From Halotia branconii CENA392 (GTDB lineage Bacteria; Cyanobacteriota; Cyanobacteriia; Cyanobacteriales; Nostocaceae), in the NCBI RefSeq assembly GCF_029953635.1, contig NZ_CP124543.1:3699455-3763454 (forward strand): a DNA stretch of 64,000 nucleotides, given 5' to 3'. Shown here in pieces: positions 17,801 through 25,637 of the stretch; the first letter of the stretch is position 1; the number at the start of each line of letters is the position of its first letter. Position numbers and translations under genes: made by a program. The notes beneath the pieces were generated by a model, which saw only the letters and a list, made by a program, of their open reading frames with translations, was not told where the DNA came from and searched no databases.

Positions 17801-18123
17801 AACGCGAGATTGAAATTGCCCTGCAAACTACCCAGAACTATGGATTAGAAGCCAGCGATCACCTGTGTTGTGGTAATTTGGGTCGAATAGAAACTCTGTT
17901 AGTCGGCGCACAACACTATTCTCGCTCTGATTGGCGTGAAATTGCTCTCCAGAATGCTACCAACGTTGTAGCTAAAGCCAAACGAACCGGAGCGTATCAA
18001 ATGTTCGTTAACTTGCCCAGTTCAGTATTTCACCCCAGCTTATTCCGGGGTACAGCCGGCATTGGCTACGAGTTGCTACGGCTAGCTACCGATGATTTGC
18101 CTTCAGTACTGTTGTGGGAGTGA
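14827..18123 (+). CDS. lanM: Class II lanthipeptide synthetase LanM
   Basis: The 1098-residue bifunctional enzyme has normal LanM length. The N-terminal part is the dehydratase (DUF4135-type), with Lys in YKPKDL (K311), the HHEN motif (H389, E390, N391) and D403 in VDMET. It phosphorylates Ser/Thr in the core and eliminates them to Dha/Dhb. The C-terminal part (from about residue 690) is a LanC cyclase with GGAAGLGS, SGSAGAILG and SHGAAGIA repeats. Zinc ligands are C969 in WCHGAAG and C1014-C1015 in HLCCGN. The Cys-Cys-Gly form, giving a three-Cys zinc site, is known from ProcM-like synthetases that tolerate varied substrates. It should act on the two precursors just upstream. Confidence 0.96.
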   Translation: MKNPVILKSSIPSFTTIVANASFLWERLDTERFVIDIDSINEKEIQRRLDRWYHILGDWNTLNKRLQWENLDLDSIRPHLGSIDWNPQAALPIWAETLRQITQTAREFVPTQEIDLPINPENPIPFEDILLPAIAVARQQLLTRLGSRQLTEKSLPLSVLSKAAYRELERSLLQRLTGICTKTLNFEFSQVRPFGENLLNLLGVATENSNNKTYYNKFVNQLLKDGLLTFFNKYSVLGRLVATAVNFWVESASEFIQRLAKDKVDIQQTFSSTVDNLGKVAEIQTSLSDPHKRGRTVILLTFESGLKLVYKPKDLGLEVAFNQFLNWCNQHSQLLDFKVIQVLNRDNYGWVEYITHQPCSDEAAVERFYQRAGMLLCVLYALRGTDCHHENLIASGEHLVLVDMETLLHHEANLIEDSPNAPDFETAAEQQFWESVLRTGLLPRWDFSSDRRIAYDVSGLGSTDSQKTPHKIPKWQHINTDDMCLHSESVTMSVGKNVPRLGEIALSASDYQAQITNGFEVMYRFLMMHKDILLVPGSPLTAMQNQQVRFVFRNTRIYSAIIQKTLSPDYLKHSVDYSIELDRLSRAFLVAQDKPNALPILSAELRAMEQLDIPFFTANAASDRLQVSSDLSIPQYFKQPSYQHVSNQLQAMDETDLARQTAIIQGSFHAKVAQTPNQGSPQWNAESLPLLSAAELIAEASAIATDLETTAIPDPDGSVNWIGLGYVHEAERFRLQVLGNSLYDGRCGVALFLAALSQVTKDSHSSDLALKALQPLRRQIQTLNLESRQIMARLMGIGGAAGLGSIIYGLVKVSQFLKDETLLPDAQALAEWMTPELIAADKKLDIMSGSAGAILGLLSLYRVTGNATVLEKAIACGDHLLKHRISYENAPKAWQTVSEKPLTGFSHGAAGIAYALLQLYAVTQNQAYYQAALEGIEYERSVFSEFHANWPDFRSLEPNQPPSFAVVWCHGAAGIGLGRLGCVRLGEIPGVEREIEIALQTTQNYGLEASDHLCCGNLGRIETLLVGAQHYSRSDWREIALQNATNVVAKAKRTGAYQMFVNLPSSVFHPSLFRGTAGIGYELLRLATDDLPSVLLWE

Positions 18124-18159
18124 GCTTGTTGTTCGTACTCAAAAACCGCTTTTGACTAC

Positions 18160-18184
18160 ACCCTATTAGCTAAACTAATAGGGT
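18160..18184 (+). terminator. Perfect 10-bp hairpin after lanM
   Basis: ACCCTATTAG and CTAATAGGGT form a perfect stem around a five-base loop (CTAAA), 36 nt after the lanM stop. No T-run follows, so intrinsic termination is uncertain; an mRNA 3'-end stabiliser is equally possible. Confidence 0.45.
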
Positions 18185-18324
18185 CAGAACTAGCCTTCTC
18201 AAGGTGTTGGCTGCTGATAAAGACCCAAAAACTAGTCATCTCAAAATTTTAACGTTCTGCTGGTTTCTGTGTGACTGAGGCAGTTGGATTTAGACTTGAA
18301 GTGATGAGACTGGAGGAAAGACTG

Positions 18325-18576
18325 GTGACGAAAGCAATTGGTCTAGAGCAAATTATTGCCCAAAAGGTTCTTACCTTATCAAAGGAACAACAGCAGCAAG
18401 TACTTGATTTTGTAGAATTTCTGCAATTGAAATCGTCAACAGTAAAATTTAGGTATCATAATGGCACGCCAATGTCTGCTTTAGAAGCAGCAGGAGACTT
18501 AGTTGGCTGCGTGGATTCTGGGCCTGGGGATCTCTCGACAAACAAGGAGTACCTTAAAAGACCATTAACAGAATGA
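18325..18576 (+). CDS. DUF2281-like antitoxin-type protein
   Basis: The frame is open from a GTG at 18271, but a GTG at 18325 has an excellent ribosome site (ggaggaaag) just upstream, giving 83 residues. The N-terminal half matches the short DUF2281/VapB-like pattern: LEQIIAQKVLTLSKEQQQQVLDFVEFL. The C-terminal half is looser (SALEAAGDLVGCVDSGPGDLSTNKEYL). Such proteins are usually antitoxins paired with PIN toxins, yet no toxin gene follows in the 200 bp to the next gene. It is either an orphan antitoxin or one whose partner was lost. Confidence 0.65.
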   Translation: MTKAIGLEQIIAQKVLTLSKEQQQQVLDFVEFLQLKSSTVKFRYHNGTPMSALEAAGDLVGCVDSGPGDLSTNKEYLKRPLTE

Positions 18577-18773
18577 AGCAAGCGGTAATGCAATAGGGCT
18601 TTTGGTCAATTGCAATCTTAGCGGTAGCGTAAGGGTATAGCGATAGGGATTGGTATTTGGAGCGAAGGATTGGGACATTTCTAAGTACAGCAGTATTTAT
18701 TTCCATAAATTGGGCAAAATTAATCACCTGTGCCATATTGGTAAAACCCAATACAAGTATGAGATAAAAAACT

Positions 18774-19889
18774 ATGGATTTTATTGATGCGGTTAAAGAT
18801 GTTGCCCAGCATATTGAAAAATTAAAAGACTCGGTACAGACAGAACAAGCTGCAAAAGCTGCTTTCGTTTTACCTTTAATTCAAGCTTTAGGATATAAGA
18901 TTTTTGATACAACTGAAGTCTGTCCTGAATATATAGCTGCTACACCAGGCTTAAAAGGTGAAAAAGTTGATTATGCCATTTTAATAAATGGAGTCCCATC
19001 AATTTTAATAGAATGTAAATTTCATAAAAATGATTTAGCACATCCCAAAAATTCCTCACAATTATTCAAGTATTTTAGTGCAACACAAGCAAGATTTGCC
19101 GTGTTGACTAATGGAATCCATTATTGGTTCTATACGGATACAGAAAAAACTCACATTATGGATGAAAAACCTTTTTTTGAGTTTAATGTATTAGATTTCA
19201 ATGAATCGTCAATAAATGAACTTAAAAAGTTCTCTAGGGAAGTATTTAACCCTGATGAAATGGCTAGTTGTGCAAGACAGCTTTTATATAAAAAGGAAAT
19301 TAACCGATTAATCTCAGAACAGTTTACAAATCCTTCTCCTGATTTTGTTAAGCTTTTTGCTGCTCAGGTGTACAAAGGACACATGGTTGTATCAGTGGTA
19401 GAAAAATTTACTGAAATTTTCAAAGGTTGTCTTAAAGATTATATTAACGAGCGAATTAATGAAAAGATAAGATCTGCTATGGATATTGATATTTCTGATA
19501 CAACAAAAACAGACGTACCAGACCCTGCTAAAGTCACAATCAATATCAACACTGAAGTTATTGATACTATTATAACTACAGCAGATGAGATGGAAAGCTT
19601 TTACATTATTAAATCCGTGTTGCGTGATGTTATCGAATTACCTCGTATTCAGTATAGAGATACAAAAAATTATTTCGGAGTTAACATTGACGGGAAAGCT
19701 AGCAAAACTATTTGTCGTTTATGGCTTAATTCGGAGAAAAAATATATTGGTTTTCTGGATATAAATAATAAAGAAGTTAAAACGCCAATTAACTCTTTAG
19801 ACGAGATTTACAAATTTGCCAACATCTTAAAAGATAGGGCAATATTTCTAGCTAAAAATAAGGTAGAAGCAGAAGTAACTGAACAATAA
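18774..19889 (+). CDS. HsdR N-terminal-type PD-(D/E)XK protein
   Basis: The 371-residue protein resembles the stand-alone type I restriction R N-terminal domain (HSDR_N type). The nuclease core is visible as D66 in KVDYAIL, then E80-x-K82 in LIECKFH, followed by NGIHYWFYTD. There is no helicase domain, and no HsdM or HsdS neighbour. Residues about 170-371 are of unknown type, ending in a domain with SKTICRLWLNSEKKYIGFL. It is AT-rich relative to lanM. It may be a defence nuclease inserted into the biosynthetic locus, or a conserved passenger. Confidence 0.75.
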   Translation: MDFIDAVKDVAQHIEKLKDSVQTEQAAKAAFVLPLIQALGYKIFDTTEVCPEYIAATPGLKGEKVDYAILINGVPSILIECKFHKNDLAHPKNSSQLFKYFSATQARFAVLTNGIHYWFYTDTEKTHIMDEKPFFEFNVLDFNESSINELKKFSREVFNPDEMASCARQLLYKKEINRLISEQFTNPSPDFVKLFAAQVYKGHMVVSVVEKFTEIFKGCLKDYINERINEKIRSAMDIDISDTTKTDVPDPAKVTININTEVIDTIITTADEMESFYIIKSVLRDVIELPRIQYRDTKNYFGVNIDGKASKTICRLWLNSEKKYIGFLDINNKEVKTPINSLDEIYKFANILKDRAIFLAKNKVEAEVTEQ

Positions 19890-19975
19890 AATTTTGATTA
19901 GGAATTTTTACCAGCGTTGGTGCAGCCTTTGGGTAGAGAAGCAAGGTATTGGTGATGAAGCAGTAAAAGCGATCG

Positions 19976-20019
19976 CTTCCCTTGTTTCTCCCCTAGTTCT
20001 CCCCGATCGCACTTTAATC
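19976..20019 (+). promoter_or_regulatory. 11-bp direct repeats upstream of the HlyD gene
   Basis: Two strong units, TCTCCCCTAGT (19987-19997) and TCTCCCCGATC (19998-20008), are flanked by weaker ones at 19976-19986 (CTTCCCTTGTT) and 20009-20019 (GCACTTTAATC). The last three align with the units at the precursor and cupin promoters. The array ends 43 nt before the ATG. Confidence 0.6.
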
Positions 20020-20062
20020 TTGAAAGTCTAGATCCTAAGCGCCATCAGCAAAGAGGAGAACA

Positions 20063-21502
20063 ATGCAACTCAAACATAGCCACATTTTCCGCCCAGAAGC
20101 GCTAGATCGCTTATCTTCACCAGAACAACTGGATCAAGCAATACAAGTTGTTAAACCTCAAGCTTGGTTAACCCTATCTACTTTAAGTTTTGTGGTTGCT
20201 GTGGCTGGTTTGTGGAGTGTGTTTGGTAGAATCCCCCTCACTGTCTCAGGTCAAGGTATATTGATTAAACCGCATCATGTTGTGGAATTTCAAGCACCCA
20301 GTTCTGGCCCATTACTAACTCTCAAGGTCAAGGCGGGGGATGTTATTAAACAAGGTGATATTTTAGGTATTATCGACCAATCAGCGCTGAAGCAGCAGTT
20401 GCAGCAAGAACAAGTCAAATTACAGCAACTACAAACCCAAAATCAAGAAACTGACAGACTCCAAAAGCTGCTAATTGACCAACAAATCATGACCCTTGGG
20501 CAGCAAAAACTGGATTTAGAAAATAATCTCCGCCGAGAACAAGATGCGCCAAAGTTACGCGATCAAACCCAAAGAGCGATCGCCCAAAAACGTCAAAGCA
20601 TCAATTCCCGTAAGCAACAAATTAACTACTTACTACAAGCTTTACAAGCACGGGTTAATAACCGTCGTCGCCTCTTTGAGGAACATGTTATTAGTCAAGA
20701 TATGCTGGTGCAAGCTGAACAGGAATATTTTAATACTCAAAGTGAACTTTCAGATATTGATGTGCAACTCAAGGATCTGGAAATTCAACAAACCACTACA
20801 CAACGAGAATATCTAGAAAATCTCAACAAAATAGACGAAATTAAAACCAAAATTAAAGATATTAATACTCAAAATACTAAACTACGCGAACAAAATTTAA
20901 AGCAAGCGATCGCCAAAATAAATCAAATTCAAGAAGTCAAGCGGCGGATTGCCCAATTAGAACTGCAACTATCTCAAGAAAGTAGAATAATTAGTAAATA
21001 TAACGGTCACATTCTCGAATTGAGTGCTGTCCCTGGACAAATGATGAATCCGGGTAGTCGCCTGGGGTCAATCGAAGCGGAAGAACCAAATTCTAAACTT
21101 GTCAGCTTGGTCTATTTTGCAAACAAAGATGGTAAGCAAATCAAGCCTGGGATGCCTGTACAAGTCACTCCTAGTTTTGCCAAGCGGGAGCGCGAAGGTG
21201 GAATTGTCGGAGTCATTACAAATATTTCTCCCTTCCCTGTAACTACAAAAGATATTACAGCGATCGTTGGTAATGGAGAAATAGCCGCCAGTTTTGCAGG
21301 TAAAGGTGAAGGACGGGTGCAAGCTTTTGTCAAACTACAAGAAAACCCCACTTCAGTTAGTGGCTACAAATGGTCATCTTCTGATGGTTCATCTCTAAAA
21401 ATATCTTCTGGCACAACAACATCAGTTCAAGTCAAAGTTGGCGAAACAGCACCGATTTCTTATATTATTCCTATGCTTCGTTCTTGGACTGGGATTTATT
21501 AA
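20063..21502 (+). CDS. HlyD-type periplasmic adaptor, NHLM export system
   Basis: The 479-residue membrane-fusion protein has one N-terminal membrane helix (about 35-56), a lipoyl-like half (VVEFQAPSSGPLLTLKVKAG), a long coiled-coil hairpin rich in Gln and Lys (about 110-310), a second lipoyl half (SRIISKYNGHILELSAVPG) and a C-terminal beta domain. This is the layout of the NHLM_micro_HlyD family that partners with peptidase-ABC exporters of leader-peptide microcins. It should bridge the two ABC transporters and an outer-membrane channel, which is not encoded here. A good ribosome site (gaggag) precedes the ATG, with the 11-bp repeat operator just upstream. Confidence 0.9.
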   Translation: MQLKHSHIFRPEALDRLSSPEQLDQAIQVVKPQAWLTLSTLSFVVAVAGLWSVFGRIPLTVSGQGILIKPHHVVEFQAPSSGPLLTLKVKAGDVIKQGDILGIIDQSALKQQLQQEQVKLQQLQTQNQETDRLQKLLIDQQIMTLGQQKLDLENNLRREQDAPKLRDQTQRAIAQKRQSINSRKQQINYLLQALQARVNNRRRLFEEHVISQDMLVQAEQEYFNTQSELSDIDVQLKDLEIQQTTTQREYLENLNKIDEIKTKIKDINTQNTKLREQNLKQAIAKINQIQEVKRRIAQLELQLSQESRIISKYNGHILELSAVPGQMMNPGSRLGSIEAEEPNSKLVSLVYFANKDGKQIKPGMPVQVTPSFAKREREGGIVGVITNISPFPVTTKDITAIVGNGEIAASFAGKGEGRVQAFVKLQENPTSVSGYKWSSSDGSSLKISSGTTTSVQVKVGETAPISYIIPMLRSWTGIY

Positions 21503-21510
21503 ATGGGCAT

Positions 21511-21929
21511 TGGGCATTGGGCATCCCTTCGGCTTCGCTCAGGGCAAGTGGGCATAGGGCATTGGGCATGGGAGGTTAAAATCTGAGGGTTTACTTTCAG
21601 AAGTCCAACGTTAACCCTTGAAAGTCCAACGTTAACCCTTGAAACTTCAACGTTAACCCTTGAAAGTCCAACGTTAACCCTTGAAACTTCAACGTTAACC
21701 CTTGAAACTTCAACGTTAACCCTTGAAACTTCAACGTTAACCCTTGAAACTTCAACGTTAACCCTTGAAACTTCAACGTTAACCCTTGAAAGTCCAACGT
21801 TCGCTCTTGAAACTTCAACGTTTAAGTTCTAATCCCCATGCCCCATGCCATGCCCCGTGTCCCATGCCCCATACCCCATGCCCTATGCCCACTTGCCCTG
21901 AGCGAAGCCGAAGGGATGCCCCATGCCCA
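21511..21929. repeat. 56-bp inverted repeat flanking a tandem array
   Basis: The left arm (21511-21566) and right arm (21874-21929) are complementary at 54 of 56 positions, with a perfect core of 35 bp (21521-21555 against 21885-21919). The arms are built from gggcattgggcat heptamers plus a cttcggcttcgctcagg module. The right arm contains the apparent ribosome site (aaggg, 21911-21915) and the ATG (21923) of the C39-ABC gene. In RNA the arms could fold into a long hairpin that closes that site. Confidence 0.85.
21602..21823 (+). repeat. 21-bp tandem repeat array, 10.5 copies
   Basis: Ten full 21-bp units plus a partial one read a(gtc/ctt)caacgttaacccttgaa. Units 1, 2, 4 and 10 carry the gtc form and the rest the ctt form. 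The unit is three heptamers long, as in cyanobacterial short tandemly repeated sequences. It opens a 7-residue-repeat frame on the minus strand, which I treat as an artefact. Confidence 0.9.
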
Positions 21930-24178
21930 TTAAACCGAAACGTGTCCATACTCCCAGACTTTTGCAAATGGAAGCAGTTGAATGTGGTGCGGCTGCTTTA
22001 GGAATTATTCTGAGCTATTATGGTCGAGTTGTGCCTTTGGCTAAATTGCGCGAAGATTGCGGTGTCTCGCGGGATGGAAGTAAAGCTTTTAATATCCTCA
22101 AAGCGGCGAAAACCTATGGACTAACTGCCAAAGGTTTAAAACAGTCCCTAGAACAAGTAATAAATCTTCAGCCTCCCTGTATTGTCTTTTGGAATTTTAA
22201 CCACTTCCTTGTAGTGGAAGGATACAACAAAAAACGCGTTTATCTTAATGATCCCGCTGCTGGTCAAAGAACAGTTACCTGGGAAGAATTTGACCGCGCA
22301 TACACTGGCGTTGTACTGGTGATGGAACCAGGAGCAGACTTTCTCAAAGGAGGGAAAAAAAATCATCTTGTCTCAGCCTTAACTACCCGCTTACAAAACT
22401 CATGGGGTACTATTTTGTTTTGTCTGCTGGCAGGGTTATTGCTGACGCTGCCTCGATTAGCAGTACCAGCTTTTGCTCAGGTATTCGTTGATGAAATTTT
22501 AATTCAAGACCGTCAACAATGGCTGCGACCTTTGCTGTTGGGAATGGCGATGACTGCCTTATTAAGGGCATTCCTAGCGAGACTGCGGCTGACTTATCTG
22601 CGGCGACTGATGGTGAAGTTATCAGTCAGTATGTCAGGACAGTTTCTTTGGCATATTTTGCGATTACCCGTTGGGTTTTATGCTCAACGCTTTGCTGGGG
22701 AAATCAGTAGTCGAGTGCAAATTAATGGCAAGGTTGCAGAGATACTTTCAGGGCGTTTGGCAACTACATTAATTGATGCAGTAATGATGGTGTTTTACCT
22801 GCTGATTATGATTCAGTATGATGTATTGCTGAGTGCGATCGCAGTTGGTTTTGCTGCTATTAATATTATTGCTCTAATACTTTTATCGCAAACTCGTGTT
22901 GATGCCAATATGCGGCTAGCTCAGGAACATGGTAAGGTTTCTGGGGTGGCGGTGAGTGGCATTCAAACCATAGAAACCGTTAAAGCTTCTGGGCTAGAGT
23001 CCGATTTATTTGCTCAGTTTGTCGGTTATTATGCCAAAGCACTCAACACTAAACAGAAATTAGGTTTACAAACTCAAATTCTCACTACATTACCAACGAT
23101 TTTAACTGCCCTAACCACGGCTTTTATTTTACTAGTTGGTGGTTTACGGGTAATGAATGGAAATCTGAGTATTGGGATGCTGGTTGCCTACCAAAGTTTA
23201 ACGCAAAGCTTTTTAGAACCAGTTAATAGCCTCGTCAATTTCGGCAGTACCTTACAAGATTTGGAAGCTGACTTAAACCGCCTTGACGACGTATTGCAAA
23301 ATCCCATTGATTCGGAAGTGGAAGAGAGACAGGGAGCTGGGGAGGCAGGGGGAGCTGGGGAGGCAGGGGAGGCTGGGGAGGAGAGGAGCAGAGAGGAATT
23401 TATTGCAAGTCTTGACCATACCCCATGCCCCATGCCCCATGCCCCATACCCAACGGGACATGTTGAGTTACGAAATGTCACCTTTGGCTACAGCCGGGTA
23501 CAACCTCCATTAATTGAGAATTTCAGCTTAGTTGTAAAGCCAGGGCAACGAATCGCACTTGTAGGGGGAAGTGGTTCAGGTAAGTCTACAATTGCCAAAT
23601 TGATTTGCGGTCTTTATCAGCCGTGGGATGGGGAAATCTGCTTTGATGGTATAGTGCGATCGCAGATTAAACGCTCGGTTCTTGCAAGCTATTTGGCAAT
23701 GGTGGAACAGGATATCTTTTTATTTGCCGGCACTGTGCGAGAAAACATCACTCTCTGGGATTTTACTGTGCCAGAAGCTGATTTGGTGCAGGCTTGCCAG
23801 GATGCAGCTATTCATGATGCGATCGCATCTATGCCTGGAAAGTATGACTTTGAGTTGATTGAGGGTGGCATGAATATTAGCGGTGGGCAACGCCAGCGTT
23901 TAGAAATTGCCCGCGCCCTGGTGAGAAATCCAGCAATATTGGTACTGGATGAGGCAACCAGCGCTCTGGATGCAGAAACGGAGTTGATTATTAATCGCAA
24001 TTTACAACAGCGTGGTTGTTCCTGCATTGTAGTAGCCCATCGCCTCAGCACAATTCGCCACTGCGATGAAATTATTGTGTTGGAGCAAGGTAAAATCGTG
24101 CAGCGTGGTACCCACGAGGAATTGTGGCAGCAAGATGGAAGTTATGTCCGCTTACTTCATGCAGCACAGACAAAGTAG
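21923..24178 (+). CDS. C39 peptidase-containing ABC transporter, NHLM type
   Basis: The 751-residue protein cleaves leader peptides at Gly-Gly and exports the core. The C39 peptidase comes first, with Q15, C21 in QMEAVECGAAALG, H94 in NFNHFLVVEG and D110 in LNDPAAGQ. Membrane helices follow at about 150-440. The ATPase has Walker A near residue 545 (GGSGSGKST), the signature ISGGQRQRLEIARAL and Walker B LVLDEATSALD. Between the two halves, about residues 471-510 are low-complexity (GAGEAGGAGEAGEAGEE, then TPCPMPHAPYP), the in-frame translation of genomic repeat DNA. It matches the NHLM_micro_ABC1 layout and should process both precursors. Confidence 0.94.
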   Translation: MPIKPKRVHTPRLLQMEAVECGAAALGIILSYYGRVVPLAKLREDCGVSRDGSKAFNILKAAKTYGLTAKGLKQSLEQVINLQPPCIVFWNFNHFLVVEGYNKKRVYLNDPAAGQRTVTWEEFDRAYTGVVLVMEPGADFLKGGKKNHLVSALTTRLQNSWGTILFCLLAGLLLTLPRLAVPAFAQVFVDEILIQDRQQWLRPLLLGMAMTALLRAFLARLRLTYLRRLMVKLSVSMSGQFLWHILRLPVGFYAQRFAGEISSRVQINGKVAEILSGRLATTLIDAVMMVFYLLIMIQYDVLLSAIAVGFAAINIIALILLSQTRVDANMRLAQEHGKVSGVAVSGIQTIETVKASGLESDLFAQFVGYYAKALNTKQKLGLQTQILTTLPTILTALTTAFILLVGGLRVMNGNLSIGMLVAYQSLTQSFLEPVNSLVNFGSTLQDLEADLNRLDDVLQNPIDSEVEERQGAGEAGGAGEAGEAGEERSREEFIASLDHTPCPMPHAPYPTGHVELRNVTFGYSRVQPPLIENFSLVVKPGQRIALVGGSGSGKSTIAKLICGLYQPWDGEICFDGIVRSQIKRSVLASYLAMVEQDIFLFAGTVRENITLWDFTVPEADLVQACQDAAIHDAIASMPGKYDFELIEGGMNISGGQRQRLEIARALVRNPAILVLDEATSALDAETELIINRNLQQRGCSCIVVAHRLSTIRHCDEIIVLEQGKIVQRGTHEELWQQDGSYVRLLHAAQTK

Positions 24179-24301
24179 TACTAGTAAAAAGCTGATTCTG
24201 AGTTTAAATGTTTTTGACTATAGCTCCTATAACTAGGCGTAGATTATAGTAGAAATTTATGACTATCTTATAGTTTTTTACGTCTATTTTGGCTCAACAC
24301 T

Positions 24302-25537
24302 ATGTTAAATCATCCCATTATTCTGCCTTTAATTGTCACTTTGATTATTCTTGGAGCTTTGATAATGGGATTGTCCATTTTAAATACCCAAAAAATTCTC
24401 AAATTATTCAATAATAAATCAGATAGACTAAGTTGGCAAATCATGTTTTCACTCATGATTTTTTTTCTCGGCGGTTATATATTATGCATATATTTAATAA
24501 CTTCGAGGTTAATTGAATGGATACCAATGCTCACTGGTATGGTTTTCTTTTTCGGAGCATTATTCGTTTTATTTAGCGTTACTATCTACTATCAAACATT
24601 ACAACACCTGCTTCTAATACAAGATCAATACCGCATAGCCAAAGAAGATGCCGAATCAGCGTTGTTTAAATTACAAGAAACTCAGCAATCTCAAATGCAA
24701 CTAATTCAACGCGAAACTATGCTGGCGTTGGGGAAAATGGTTGCTGGAGTTGCTCACGAAATTAATAATCCAGTCAGTTTTATTCATGGTAATTTAAAAT
24801 ATCTTTATCAATATACTGATGATTTACTAAACCTTCTAGCAACTTATGCCGCTGCATATCCAAATCCAGATGTTAAAATTGTCGAAGCTCTGGCTAACAG
24901 CGATCTAACGTTTATCCAGAAAGACTTACCAAACTTGCTAAACTCGATGCAGGTTGGCACAAGTCGTATTAGTGACATTGTAGAATCGCTCTCAAATTTT
25001 TCGCGTTTGAATGAAGCTAACTATAAAAAAGCGGATATTCACCAGGGTATTGATAGCACTCTTGTAATTTTGCAGCATCGACTGTACGGTGATGATAGTA
25101 ATAATAAACCTATTTCAGTAATTAGAGAGTATGGGAAAGTTCCTCTTATTTTTTGTAATCCTCGATTTTTAAATCAGGTATTCCTAAATGTAATTAATAA
25201 TGCTATTGATGCCTTGATTAAAAAGACAGTTATTTTCAGTCAAACTATAGATGAAAAACCAACTATTTGGATTAGTACATTTCACACTCAAGACAATCAA
25301 ATCACTATCTTAATTGCTGATAATGGTTGTGGTATGAGCGAAGAGATTTGCCAGAGCATTTTCCAGCCCTTTTTTACTACTAAGACTGTTGGAGAAGGAA
25401 CTGGTTTGGGTTTGTCTATTAGCCATCAAATTATCGTTGAGCAGCACGGTGGTTCTATTACATGTACTTCTATTGCTAACCAGGGAACTCAAATCGATAT
25501 TAGACTTCCGATTAAACAAGTAGAAAATAGCAATTAG
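24302..25537 (+). CDS. Membrane sensor histidine kinase
   Basis: The 411-residue protein has three hydrophobic helices (about 6-28, 45-68 and 75-98), then a coiled linker and the kinase core. The H-box is GVAHEINNPVSF with H152, the N-box region is NVINNAIDAL, G1 is ADNGCGMSEE and G2 is GEGTGLGLSIS. The INNP form of the H-box is common in cyanobacterial kinases. There is no sensory domain beyond the membrane helices, so it may sense the membrane or the transport complex. It lies between the two ABC transporter genes of the export system; the large response regulator at 30645-32990 is a plausible partner. Confidence 0.9.
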   Translation: MLNHPIILPLIVTLIILGALIMGLSILNTQKILKLFNNKSDRLSWQIMFSLMIFFLGGYILCIYLITSRLIEWIPMLTGMVFFFGALFVLFSVTIYYQTLQHLLLIQDQYRIAKEDAESALFKLQETQQSQMQLIQRETMLALGKMVAGVAHEINNPVSFIHGNLKYLYQYTDDLLNLLATYAAAYPNPDVKIVEALANSDLTFIQKDLPNLLNSMQVGTSRISDIVESLSNFSRLNEANYKKADIHQGIDSTLVILQHRLYGDDSNNKPISVIREYGKVPLIFCNPRFLNQVFLNVINNAIDALIKKTVIFSQTIDEKPTIWISTFHTQDNQITILIADNGCGMSEEICQSIFQPFFTTKTVGEGTGLGLSISHQIIVEQHGGSITCTSIANQGTQIDIRLPIKQVENSN

Positions 25538-25637
25538 GGCAGCCTATTCTACAAAATCAAAGATTAAGTGTCTACGAGCCAAAACTTTTCACACTTCCAA
25601 AGCGATCGCACTCAAGTTAGTGTTACTCCAAGCTACT

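Noticed and set aside
18554..18751. 65-codon minus-strand ORF between the antitoxin-like and HsdR-like genes
   Set aside because: Overlaps the end of the antitoxin-like gene, has no ribosome site and no recognisable content; I leave it as chance.
21597..21818. Minus-strand ORF of seven-residue repeats
   Set aside because: It comes from the 21-bp tandem repeat (a multiple of three) and has no ribosome site or gene context.
21602..21823. CRISPR-like array
   Set aside because: Units follow one another without unique spacers, so this is a plain tandem repeat.
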